From a virus, in the IMG/VR virus record IMGVR_UViG_3300034062_000966, positions 1 through 31,958 of that record: a stretch of 31,958 nucleotides of DNA, one strand, 5' to 3'. Below are positions 1 to 9,800 of the stretch, in pieces (within the stretch, counting starts at the first letter, position 1; each line of letters starts with the position of its first letter). The position numbers and the translations under genes are program-made. The notes beneath the pieces are model-generated. The model was given only the letters and a program-made list of their open reading frames with translations, had not been told where the DNA came from and made no database searches.

Positions 1-571
1 CACAATACTTCTGCAAGAATCTGTCATTGTAAACATCGGTGAATGTATCAGGATCAATTTTCTTGTAGCCTTCAATGATAATGAATTCACCAACAGTTAC
101 TTTTGTGTCCCAAGACATATCAATATACACTCTGTTGATATGGCGATTAAATCTGAGAGATTGTTTACCGACAAAGAGTTCTTCTGCTAGAGCAACGTTT
201 TGAAACGCCATGACGTATGGCGCAAACGGACCTGTGTTGAATGAATACAAGTCATTCAAAGAAATTTGATATCTTAGATTAAAAAGATTGTTTGTAGAAT
301 AGCTGTCACCAATGTCAAAAACATTCATCACACCAACAACCGAATCTGGTACTGTGATGTACTTATTTGTTTTATCTTCTTCTGTGACTGCGTGTGCTAG
401 ATAGACTTTTTCTGTTGCGTCATAGTGATAGTCGTAGTAATATTGAAATGCAATCTCTATGCAGTCTTCAACTTGTTCGTCAGCTACGTTTATCTCTAAG
501 AGAGGCGCACCTAGTCTTCTAAGGCAGAATTGTTTGAATTCTTCTCTTGTTGCTGGTTTGCTTGTACTCAT
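1..571 (-). CDS. 13: Neck protein gp13, N-terminal 190 residues (runs off the left edge)
   Basis: Partial gene. It starts at the ATG at 571 and is still open at base 1. T4 gp13 sits with gp14 at the neck joining the DNA-filled head to the tail. The N-terminus (KPATREEFKQFCLRRLGAP, then DEQVEDCIE and YYYDYHYDATEKVY) parallels T4 gp13 (KELKDVILRRLGAP, DQIYDCIQ, LYGEYHFDGVNK). The last readable residues, NDRFLQKYC, fall where T4 has the KDYATALAKELNG segment. T4 gp13 is about 309 residues, so roughly a third is missing to the left. The start is supported by AAGGGG about nine bases upstream and a perfect late-promoter box at 601-608. It follows the fibre genes in the same direction, as gene 13 follows the fibre and whisker genes in T4. 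Identification rests on remembered family sequence; a neck protein is very likely. Confidence 0.85.
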   Translation of the reverse strand, partial: MSTSKPATREEFKQFCLRRLGAPLLEINVADEQVEDCIEIAFQYYYDYHYDATEKVYLAHAVTEEDKTNKYITVPDSVVGVMNVFDIGDSYSTNNLFNLRYQISLNDLYSFNTGPFAPYVMAFQNVALAEELFVGKQSLRFNRHINRVYIDMSWDTKVTVGEFIIIEGYKKIDPDTFTDVYNDRFLQKYC

Positions 572-600
572 TTACTATGCCCCTTATGAATTTCATCTTC

Positions 601-608
601 TATTTATA
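601..608 (-). promoter_or_regulatory. T4-type late promoter box for gp13
   Basis: The minus strand reads TATAAATA, an exact match to the T4 late-promoter -10 element. It lies 30 bases before the gp13 start, leaving room for a short leader with the AAGGGG ribosome-binding site. It is placed just after the terminator at 621-649, so gp13 and genes to its left form a new transcription unit. Confidence 0.75.
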
Positions 609-620
609 ATAAGGGAGAAA

Positions 621-649
621 ATAAAAAACCCACCGAGAAGGTGGGTTTT
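621..649 (-). terminator. Rho-independent terminator after the Gly-rich adhesin gene
   Basis: A perfect 10-bp stem: AAAACCCACC at 625-634 against GGTGGGTTTT at 640-649, with a 5-base loop. On the minus strand the stem is followed by a T-rich tract (GGTGGGTTTTTTAT). It lies 15 bases past the stop codon of the minus-strand gene ending at 665 and closes the leftward fibre transcript. Confidence 0.85.
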
Positions 650-664
650 GTGAAGTTTATAATA

Positions 665-1915
665 TTAAACTTTAGTGATTTTAACGTAACCTGCACCAGA
701 GTGCGTGACCGGACTGACTTGTATTGTTCCAGCATTAAAATTAGCACCACCACCACCGTAACCGGCGGCTTGGTCATTTGTTCCTGTGCCTCCTCCAGAG
801 TATCCTCCAGCTCCGCCAGAGCCTCCCCATCCACCGTGACCGCCGCCCCCAAAACCACCGTGGGCTGGAGGATTATTTGGAGATGGGCCAAGAATGGCAC
901 CTCTACCGCCATTGATAAATGCTCTTGCGGGTAAAGAACCAGCACCAGCGCCATCGGGCGGACCAAAAGCATCACCAGTCAAACCAGCACCACCCGAACC
1001 ATCACCACCATTCCAGTTTGTGGCACCACCGCCGTTGGTGCCTTCTCCCGGCGGCGACTTGCCGCCTATGTTTCCTGAAGTATTGAAATCCATTCTAGCG
1101 TTTATATTTGTTTGGTTAAAAGTGTAGCTTGGCTCTGCTCGATTCGAGCCACCACCGCCAGCAATAGCTATCGGTGTGTTGTCTGATGCTGTTACGAAAG
1201 TGCCACCGCCAGCACCATTAAAGCAACCAGGAGAACTAGACTGAGTTCCACCATTATATGCAGTTACATATCCGCCATTGTTTGCTGGCAATTGACCACA
1301 TAAAATTTTTATAACAGTATTATAAGTTAATGCGTACCTAGTTGTGAATTTTGCACCCCTGCCGTAGCCATTGCTGGGGCTATTATAAAATTGAAGAACA
1401 GACGATGCGCCTGCCAATTCAATATCATAGTTCCCGCTCTTAGGAACCGTCCACAATTGAATTCCTGGACTTGACATATTCAAATATGTGCCTGTCCATG
1501 CTGGTTGACCAACTGCGGCTCGGGCCGCCGCAATACCTGGTCCGTCTGGACCAACGGTACTCGCATTAGTAAATGTTGCTGTTGTGAATGAATATAATTC
1601 CGGATCAGTCGGAGTAACAGAATTACTTGCAGCCGATGCAGGAGATGTTCCGATAGCATTTGTTGCAGTAACTGTAAACGTGTATGCAGTTCCGTTAGTC
1701 AAACCAGAAACTGTAATTGGTGACGAAGCACCAGTTCCTGTAATACCACTAGGACTTGATGTTACTGTAAAGCTAGTGATTGCAGATCCGCCATTGTTTG
1801 CTGGCGCTGAAAAAGTTACAGATGCAGAACTTGAACCTGCTGTAGCTGTTCCGATTGTTGGTGCGTCAGGCGCTCTAGCACCTGCACCACCAATCATCAT
1901 TGTTCTAATAGACAT
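665..1915 (-). CDS. FN3 plus glycine-rich adhesin/fibre-tip protein
   Basis: 416 residues. Residues about 14-105 form a fibronectin type III-like domain (APDAPTIGTATAGSSSASV, later GLTNGTAYTFTVTATNAIGT), of the kind found in bacterial surface and phage tail proteins. Residues about 106-230 are a beta-rich region. The last 180 or so residues are extremely glycine-rich, with CFNGAGGGTFV and AGGYSGGGTG motifs and the end SGAGYVKITKV, resembling the Gly-rich (ALK/LTK-type) domain. Proteins of this build often form the receptor-contacting tip of a fibre. The start overlaps the stop of the upstream fibre gene (TAATG). GGAGG at 1925-1929 lies nine bases before it, so the two are probably translated together. 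A terminator follows. The adhesin role is inferred from composition and position. Confidence 0.7.
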   Translation of the reverse strand: MSIRTMMIGGAGARAPDAPTIGTATAGSSSASVTFSAPANNGGSAITSFTVTSSPSGITGTGASSPITVSGLTNGTAYTFTVTATNAIGTSPASAASNSVTPTDPELYSFTTATFTNASTVGPDGPGIAAARAAVGQPAWTGTYLNMSSPGIQLWTVPKSGNYDIELAGASSVLQFYNSPSNGYGRGAKFTTRYALTYNTVIKILCGQLPANNGGYVTAYNGGTQSSSPGCFNGAGGGTFVTASDNTPIAIAGGGGSNRAEPSYTFNQTNINARMDFNTSGNIGGKSPPGEGTNGGGATNWNGGDGSGGAGLTGDAFGPPDGAGAGSLPARAFINGGRGAILGPSPNNPPAHGGFGGGGHGGWGGSGGAGGYSGGGTGTNDQAAGYGGGGANFNAGTIQVSPVTHSGAGYVKITKV

Positions 1916-3630
1916 TAGGTTAATCCTCCGCCGTTGATTACGAACTCATTAGAAGCAACGCATAGAACCGTGCATACGCCTCTCAATGCAAGACTTCTAT
2001 TGCCTGTGTTTGATGTACCAGCTTGTCTCAATGTTACGCTACCACCTTCAGTAATAGTAATCGTAGACCCTGAGTTATTGTAGATTGTGAAGTTATCACC
2101 AACTGCGAATACACCAGATGGAACTGTCACACCTGCCGTAGTGTTAATGAATCTACCAATATCAGCAACTGTCGCTGTATATGAGCCAGACTGTGCGTTT
2201 GGAGCCAATGCTCTCAAATTACCGTATTGGTCATGCACTATGTCTGCATGAACTCGACCTGCGACACCAACACCACCTGTTACGATAATAGTACCTGTCG
2301 TGTTACTTGTAGATGCTGTACCACCAACTGCTTCAATTGCACCTAGATACATTGTTGAATACGTTGCACCAGTAAAGTTAACTGTGTTTGATGGTCTGTT
2401 AGAGATACCAGAGAACAACTTGAATTTTCCGGAATCACTTGCATCACGAACAAGACCAGAGTACTTAGTGCCACTGGATGTAAATTCACCAATAACACCT
2501 AAGTCAAGTACGTCAGCGGCATTGTTTGCACCCAAGAAAATAAGTGGATTATCAACGCTCAATGATGATGTAGAAACTGTGTTACCGCCACCACCAAGTG
2601 TAATTGTACCTGTAATCGCTACGTTACCACCAATGTTCAAGTTACCAACAAGACCGATACCCCCGTTAACTGTCAAAGCACCTGTTGTTGTGTTTGAAGA
2701 TTGGGTATCAATTTCAATATGAATGTTTTGACCTGGAGTAATAACCATCTGTGTGTTATTTGCAGGGTCATCGAAACCGTCAGCAGAGAAAATAATCTTG
2801 TTGCCTGTGCCATTACCTGAAGTACCGATAACTAAGTCACCAGACTCTACTGTTCCGATAGGAGCAGAGTACAACAAGTAAGCATCGTCAGCTTTAGTAA
2901 CACTGAAAGCACCTTGGTCATAGTTTGTTGAGTTAACACCCATAGAAACCCAACCGTCTGCTGTGTTACCTGTAGCGTGAATCGCAATGAATTCTGCGTA
3001 TGCATTAGCGCCTTCACTCTGGTTGACAATCAACATGTCAACAGGTGCGTCTACTGTTGTGATACCGAATACTTTGTGTGTGTCAGAGTCATCGCCTTTT
3101 GATGTTGCCCAAGCCTCTAAGTCACCACCAGCACCAACGTGCCACTCGCCGTGAATGTGATTTGCGTCTACTCTGCCTGTTCCAACTGCATCACCCACTG
3201 ATGTTAGAATCAAACTGCCGTTTGCTGGATAGTAAACTGCATTGTTTGCACCAGAACCAAATGTAGTATTTCCGAGTAGTGTAGATGTACCAGTAACTGA
3301 TAAATTACCTGCCGTAAGTGTATTTGTAGATGTGTTATACGTCAACCCATCATCATCTTGTACTCTGCCTGATGCTCCAGCAAGAAGAACACGACCAGAA
3401 GTTAATGTACTTACATTAACGTTTGATGCGGATACGTTAGCACTTGCTGTGATTCCTATTGCAGTAAGAGTATTTGCAGTTACTGCATTAGTGTAAATTG
3501 ACTCGGTTGAATATTCTCCAGGACTAGCCGCAACAGTAGTTAAATCTGTTAATGTATTTGCTATATCGTTATGCGCTTGTCTGAATTCGTTGAACGTATT
3601 AGACAGTGCTACGTTTGTGAAAGTTGTCAT
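1915..3630 (-). CDS. Tail fibre / virion structural protein
   Basis: 571 residues, rich in Ser, Thr, Asn and Gly with repeating short beta strands, typical of trimeric phage fibres. Residues about 1-60 (TFTNVALSNTFNEFRQAHND) could be an attachment helix. Residues about 60-140 hold LSVTGTSTLLGNTTFG-like repeats. Residues about 140-260 include NHIHGEWHVGAGGDLEAWAT. Near residues 290-450 are runs such as TGALTVNGGIGLVGNLNIGG and its later copy TGTIIVTGGVGVAG. The C-terminus (YTATVADIGRFINTTAGVTV, GDNFTIYNNS, ITITEGGSVTLRQAG) looks like a common fibre-capping beta domain. It is followed by the adhesin gene with overlapping stop and start. A late-promoter box lies 110 bases upstream, inside the preceding small gene. 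It stands where T4 has its short-fibre and whisker genes. I see no clear T4 homologue. Confidence 0.7.
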   Translation of the reverse strand: MTTFTNVALSNTFNEFRQAHNDIANTLTDLTTVAASPGEYSTESIYTNAVTANTLTAIGITASANVSASNVNVSTLTSGRVLLAGASGRVQDDDGLTYNTSTNTLTAGNLSVTGTSTLLGNTTFGSGANNAVYYPANGSLILTSVGDAVGTGRVDANHIHGEWHVGAGGDLEAWATSKGDDSDTHKVFGITTVDAPVDMLIVNQSEGANAYAEFIAIHATGNTADGWVSMGVNSTNYDQGAFSVTKADDAYLLYSAPIGTVESGDLVIGTSGNGTGNKIIFSADGFDDPANNTQMVITPGQNIHIEIDTQSSNTTTGALTVNGGIGLVGNLNIGGNVAITGTITLGGGGNTVSTSSLSVDNPLIFLGANNAADVLDLGVIGEFTSSGTKYSGLVRDASDSGKFKLFSGISNRPSNTVNFTGATYSTMYLGAIEAVGGTASTSNTTGTIIVTGGVGVAGRVHADIVHDQYGNLRALAPNAQSGSYTATVADIGRFINTTAGVTVPSGVFAVGDNFTIYNNSGSTITITEGGSVTLRQAGTSNTGNRSLALRGVCTVLCVASNEFVINGGGLT

Positions 3631-3632
3631 AG

Positions 3633-3881
3633 TTATTCTCTCTCTTTAGTAATTTTTAATAATAGATGTTTGATTTCGTTGAGTTCTGACTTGATGTTGT
3701 CTACTTCTCCACGAATCAATGCGATTTCGTTCGTACTCTTATTTATATCAGAAATTTTTCTTTTCTGAATTTTGTACTTTAAGAGCGAGTCAATATCCGT
3801 ATTCAAAATGGCTTTAGAGTTCTTGTCCCTCTCTGTATACCCACGGACAGGTTCTGCAATTTTAATCTTTTCAACTATCAT
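3633..3881 (-). CDS. Small coiled-coil protein
   Basis: 82 residues. The N-terminus (MIVEKIKIAEPVRGYTERDK) is followed by a charged helix. Residues about 50-78 (EIALIRGEVDNIKSELNEIK) show I/V/L at heptad spacing, so a short oligomeric coiled coil is likely. The ATG overlaps the stop of the giant DUF4815 gene (ATGA, 3878-3881), implying translational coupling, and the stop falls two bases before the next ATG. No function recognised. Its place between the large baseplate-periphery protein and a fibre suggests a minor virion connector or a fibre-assembly factor, but that is inference. A late-promoter box lies within its coding sequence. Confidence 0.65.
   Translation of the reverse strand: MIVEKIKIAEPVRGYTERDKNSKAILNTDIDSLLKYKIQKRKISDINKSTNEIALIRGEVDNIKSELNEIKHLLLKITKERE
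3740..3747 (-). promoter_or_regulatory. T4-type late promoter box inside the small coiled-coil gene
   Basis: The minus strand reads TATAAATA exactly. It is 110 bases upstream of the fibre gene that starts at 3630 and inside the 82-residue gene. It could give the fibre and adhesin genes their own strong late transcript, separate from the long baseplate message. Chance occurrence in AT-rich DNA cannot be excluded. Confidence 0.55.
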
Positions 3882-6800
3882 GCTAGTGCTATCCCTCTTA
3901 AATCTTTAACTTTTGGTGCATAACTTGGATTGCTAGACAAGAAAACAATCTTAATTGCGAAGTTCTTATACCCTTGGAATGTTCTTCCATCGGGTGTCGT
4001 ATAAGCAACTGTGTTGTTTAGAACACGGAAAATGTCTTGGCTAGAAGCAACTGTGGAAAATGCAGACTCAACTGTCAACGAAGTGTTATTTGCAATACTA
4101 GAAACCACACGTTCTGTTCTAGCAGTACCGACAGCAATTGAATCGCCAATCTTCAAGTCTTCAATGAAGCGAGTAGATGTACCGATAACTGTTGTAGAAA
4201 CGTTAGAAATTGCAACTGTACCAGCAAGCAATTCAGAACCGCCTGTTTTTACTGTAGATGGCACAACATACTTTTCTTCTTTGTACTCATTTTGATTGAG
4301 TGTGAAGGTTTCTGTGCCAACTAAGTCCATTGGAGTATAGAACTTATCGTCAAATGCATCTGTGTCATTTTCATTCAACAGTTTACAGTAAACTTTAATC
4401 GATGTTCCTGGTGGTCTGTTAATCTTCAAGTATGTCACCAAGTCTGCGGCTTCAAATCCGTCATTCAACGTCACAACTTTAGTGATGTATCTAGACTGTG
4501 AAGAATAAGGTCCTACTGGATTCTCTTCATTGCGAGTTGTCATTGCTTGACTGACTGCATTAGATGTAGTGAAATTATTTTTAACAATCAAATGTACGTT
4601 GTTTGTAACGGCTGAAACTTCACGATATTCATCACCGAAGTATGCATACTCACCAGGGAACACTTGTGTAGTAAAACTTGTGCCAGTACCAACAACAACA
4701 TTATTACCAGAGTTGTACGTGATTGTTCCAGAGACAGCAGTTTCATCTAAATTATTGATGATGTTTTTGTCAAAGTGGAACAAGATGTGTTCGTTGTCAA
4801 TGTATGGACTGATATACTTATTTGTTGTAGATAATGTTGCTCTGACTAACAATGACTTAAAGCTAGATGCTGTCTCGGATGCTGTTGTAGAAATTTGTTT
4901 TCTAGAACGTAACACCAATCTTTCGTAGTTTTTGATTGTTGTATAATCAACATCAACCGCAAATGTGCTATCAGAAGTTTTAATGTCATACTTGATATTA
5001 GTTCCAGCAAGAACTTGATCTGCAAAAGATGGTGTCAACGCATCATACGTAAATGCAGTAGTTGTTGGAATGTTATTCCAGTACGCAACTTTAGAAGTGG
5101 TCGTATCGAATTCTGCGATCCTCATAGTAAACTTCATGTCGATGTTTTGCTTTACACTCCATGTCTTATCGTTAGACGATGAGAATAGAACACCACTATT
5201 ATATGCAGATTCAATTCTTGTCTGCTTGTCTGGTTCTGTAATGTCAATCGCACCTAATTCAGCAACCCAAAGTGCATAGTCTGGATCATTGTTTGATGGT
5301 TTAACTGTGAAACAGTAATCAACACCAGGACTCAGATAGATAGGATTCTTGAATGAAAACTTTGTTGCAGTAGTTGCGTCTACACTTACATTAATGTTTG
5401 GATTCTTAACGACTGCATTATCTCCATCACTAATTAATTCTGGTGATGGAAACCCATTGTCGAGTTCACGCACTTCAACTGTAACGTATGCGTCGGCCGA
5501 TTGTGACTTTGTTCTAAAGAATAAATCGATAGAAGTTAAATACATGCCACGCTCAAACGTATTTGGATCAACAAAGAAACTTTGTGACAACGGATCCCAA
5601 TTTCGTGGTGGCGCAGGTTCTGGTATAGTTACTCTACCAGTCTCAACCCTTGTTTCTGAAATTGTTCTTCTGCCCAATGATCGTTGCGTATTAAACGATA
5701 TGTTATTAAACGGCCTAGAATTAATCGAAAACTGTGCAGTCTTTTGTAGAATACCCTGCGAAGTAATGATGTTTCTTGCGCTTGTGAGTGTCGTGCCTTC
5801 TGAATTTGTTGGACTGTCTGTGATTTTAAATTCACGTTGACCAGTGTAAAATTTCTTAGATGGCACTTCAAACAACAAATAGATTTCACCGTTCTTAACG
5901 GTTAATGGTTGTGCCGTGTTTGCACCATCAGCAATTGCTTTCCATGTGACATTTTCATCTTCTAGAACGCCAGCGTTAGTGAATTTATTCAACGTCTGTA
6001 GAGTAGAAGTACCTAGCAATTGAATTTGGAAACAATTTGCAGTAACGTTAACACCATCAAAGAATGCGTATACTCTAGCATTGTTTTTCAGACCCTTAGC
6101 GTAAATTACGAATTCACGTTGACGCATCCATAGTGCAACTTCTACACTAACAACTCTATCGAAAGAAACTTCTTGTTTACTAGCTGCCGCTTGGCTACCA
6201 GATGCTATTCTCTCAAATGCTTCTTGTGTTACTGTGCGTAATGCAGTAGTAACATCTTGATTTCCCTGTCTTGTCGTTTGCTGTTGTGTATCTGCTGTCT
6301 GTTGTGTGCCGCCAAGCCATCTCTGATTTAACGGTGCAACTTCTGTGTTCCACGCTTCAACTAATGCTTTCCAGTTGTCTGCGCCTTGGTCATCATTGTA
6401 CACTCTTGCTTGAGTCGGATCATTTACTGTATCAAAGAACGTATCGCCAAATGGCATAACTGATAAATCACCAGTCCAGATAAAGTTTAATTCTTCAGCA
6501 AGTCTTAGTTGTCGAGAAGCATATTGTTGTTGCAGGCCAGGCGCTGGAACTTCAGTATACGGCAACATAATTTTGTTACCGACTTGTAGTTGAGTTGTTG
6601 AAGTAGTTGTGCCCGTAGTCGAGTAACGAAGACCCACAGTATTTGAGTTATCTTGTAGTGCTGTTACGAATTTATTTTTCTTGTCAATAGCACAATCTTT
6701 AGCATCATTAGATGTAGATGCTATTGCCCAACCAGTAAATGGATCAACAAGAATACCATTTTTAAATCTATCAAGACCATCGCTATCCAATTCAGTCGTG

Positions 6801-9800
6801 TCTGTTGCTTGTTTCTCTAAGAAACTCAATGCAGTGAAATACTCAAGTCTTTCGAGTCTTTCATTCATACGTGCAACTTCACGCATTGTAAATCGTTTGT
6901 TCTTCAACAATTTGACCTGAACATCTTTTGGTAAAGATGGATATGCTGGAATAATCAACTCCGCAATCTCTAACGTGTCTGGTTTTGTTGGTGGTGATTC
7001 TGCTCTCTGATTACCAGCTTGTGCAGGCACTCCATCATTGATACCGAATACGCCAGCATTGTTGATGTATACTTTTGAAATTCTACCTTTGTAGTAAATC
7101 AAGTCTGCATCAAAGTCTGAATTCGATTGTGGAACACGAAGACCAAATGTAGGCACTTGATATGTACCAACATCAATAGGATTCAAAGCTGTATTTGCAG
7201 TCTTGATTGGCCTAAAGTCAATCGAATCACGAAGACTAAAAACTTTCTTAGTCGTAGGACTTGTGAATGTAGGAATGTCACCAGTTGTGATTGTAGTATT
7301 TGATGATACATCATCATTTACTGGATAAGAGTCAACTGATGCATAACCGACACCTTGAGATGTGTCATGCACAAAGTTATCAAATACTGCTAACAATCTA
7401 CCAGAAGGAACAAATCCTGGCACTGGGCGAATTGTTCCATGCTCGTATGCATAGTCACGCTGTCCGTTGTCTAGTGTAAAACTAGAAGTAACATTTGTGT
7501 TTGCTGTACTAGCGGCAACTGCGAATGACGATGATTGATATACAGCGTGTAGTTGATAGATATCACCTAGGCCTAATCCAAACGGACCAGACAATCCGTT
7601 AGGATGTGTGTTTGGATTAATATTTGCTTGCGTCTGGAAATTCAACGTTTTGATTTTTTCTCTAGCATTTGATCTATCCATTGATACAATAACGTCAGCA
7701 GTAAATGTTGCGTTTTCTTGAATATCAATCGATGCAGTGCCTGGAGAAGTAACGTTAACAGTTCTTGTGCTTCCTTTTCCGCCATTTGCAGAAAGAGACA
7801 ACACCGTTCCTGCAGGTATAATCTTTGTATGTGCGACACCAGAAGCACCAGCACCGTGCGCTGTTGCTAAAGTTAGTGCAGTAGAACTTTCAATAGATGC
7901 AATTCTATGTGTAGTAGTTGATCCAATTTTAATTAAATCACCAACGTTGTATTGCGATGTAAATAATGTGCCGACTCCCGTAACAGCAGTATTTGCCGCA
8001 CCTACAGTAACAGTACCAGTCAACGCAGAAGTTTCTACGTTTGCGCCAGCATTGTTAACGACAACCATGTAGAAATCGTTTTTCTGTGTGGCATTTAATG
8101 TGTCAGTACCAACGAATGTTTCTGTAACGGCGTCAGTCGCAACTGTCGCAACACCAGATGTGAAAGAGACCGTAAATCTTTTCTTGAATCTGAAAGCAGT
8201 TTCAACGTTTTGTGATGTATCACGAACAGTTTGAATTGCGTCATATGGCAACGGAAAGATCATTGTGTCAAAAGACGTTTCTTGCAAAACAGCACCAGCA
8301 GATGTTGTTACAATATCGGCAAAACGTTTTGGTGTTGCAGAATCATAAACAGCACGAACATCAGAAAAAACTTTGCCCGTGTTCATCGCAATTTCATAGA
8401 TGTACAAATAATATCTTGCGTCAGCAGTGCCCTTAGTACCACTTACATATTCGATTGAACGAACTCTAGCAGTACCGATCAAATTTCCAGTGACTGATGC
8501 TGTTGAGTGTGCTGAGTTTGTGATAACCTGTTGCGGTGTGTCATACAAATCAACCAACGTTGATTCCATAACGTCCCATGCACCGACCAACTCTTTAACT
8601 TCAATGTATTGTCCATAGTTAATTTGAGTTTTTGTTTGTTCTACGTATTGAGTGTCTAGACCTTTTTCTAGTTCAATTTGCGTTTTTATAATAATTTGAT
8701 TTCTATATCCAGACACATAAGATGTAAATGGATCAACTTCAACCATAAGTAAATCTGAGTTACCACCTTCCGCAGAAGTGTACACACCAGTGTCTGCGCC
8801 AGATGTTGTCAAGTGTTCACGAACATAAACGATAGGATCGGACAATGTGTAGTTACCAGATTCTTCTTGTGTGCGTTTTGCTAAAACATCTTCTAGTTTA
8901 TTGTCAACAGTAATTACTTTTCTTTTTCTAGCAACACCGCCTTCAACTTCAGTGATTGTGATGAATTCGTTTTCATCTGTAGTAGTTGCATCTAACGCAA
9001 TTTTAGTGAGTGTCGTATCAATCTTCAGTCTATCAGCACCAGGTGCTTGAAAGTTTGGCGTACCCTGTGCATTGTCAACAAGTGACTGATCTTCAATATA
9101 ATCAACAAATGATTTTGATGGAACTAAACCAACTCTATATGATGGCTCATTCGTGTACTTGTCGAGAATAATTGTCTGACTTGTATGCTTAACAAAGTGA
9201 TCTGCAACATAGACAACACCTTCAGATACAGTAATCTTAGAACCGTAATCATAAACTTGTTCTGTGGCAAGACCTTCATCAACTACATTTCTAACTGCGT
9301 TTGTTGTAGCGGCAACAGCGTATGCTCTGCCAGTCGTATTTGCAGTGAAGATTGTTTCTGAGTTTGTGAATTTAGTATTTGCAGTAAAATCTGAAATTGC
9401 AGTAATATTAAGTACTTGATTTGCACCAGTGCTTAATGTTGTGTTTGCTGATGTTACTGTAAGTATACCACTAGTGTTAGAAACAAAAATTTTGTTTATA
9501 CTAGTAATTGGGTCTGTATAAAATGCTTCAATCGTAGCAGTATTACCTGTCGAAAAGGTAATCGTGTTTCCAGTTGTGAGCGTAGATGGCGCAACGTTTA
9601 CTGTCAGAACTTGCGTTCCATTTGTTGCATAGTTGATGAATAGTGTTTTTGGGTCATCACCATCAATGTCTGTAACAAGTCCACAATATGCTTTGATGCC
9701 ACTGTTTGCGCCATAGAATATGTTGTCTTTAAAGTCTGTAACATCAACTGCACTGCCATTGTAGTTAGTTTGAAGTTTTAAGAAACTTAAATTTAAATCT

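Noticed and set aside
604-975. 123-codon minus-strand frame overlapping the Gly-rich adhesin end
   Set aside because: It runs through the terminator hairpin and shadows the glycine-rich gene in another frame; repetitive V/L-rich translation arises from GGN-rich codons.
665-1070. Dense GGT/GGC repeats considered as a CRISPR or tandem DNA repeat
   Set aside because: No constant repeat unit or spacer pattern; explained by coding for a Gly-rich domain.
2300-2722. 140-codon open frame on the plus strand opposite the fibre gene
   Set aside because: It mirrors the codon structure of the real minus-strand gene; Val/Pro/Leu-rich composition without domains and no ribosome-binding site. Several like it (1584-1937, 4569-4928, 5349-5840, 16227-16613) are dismissed for the same reason.
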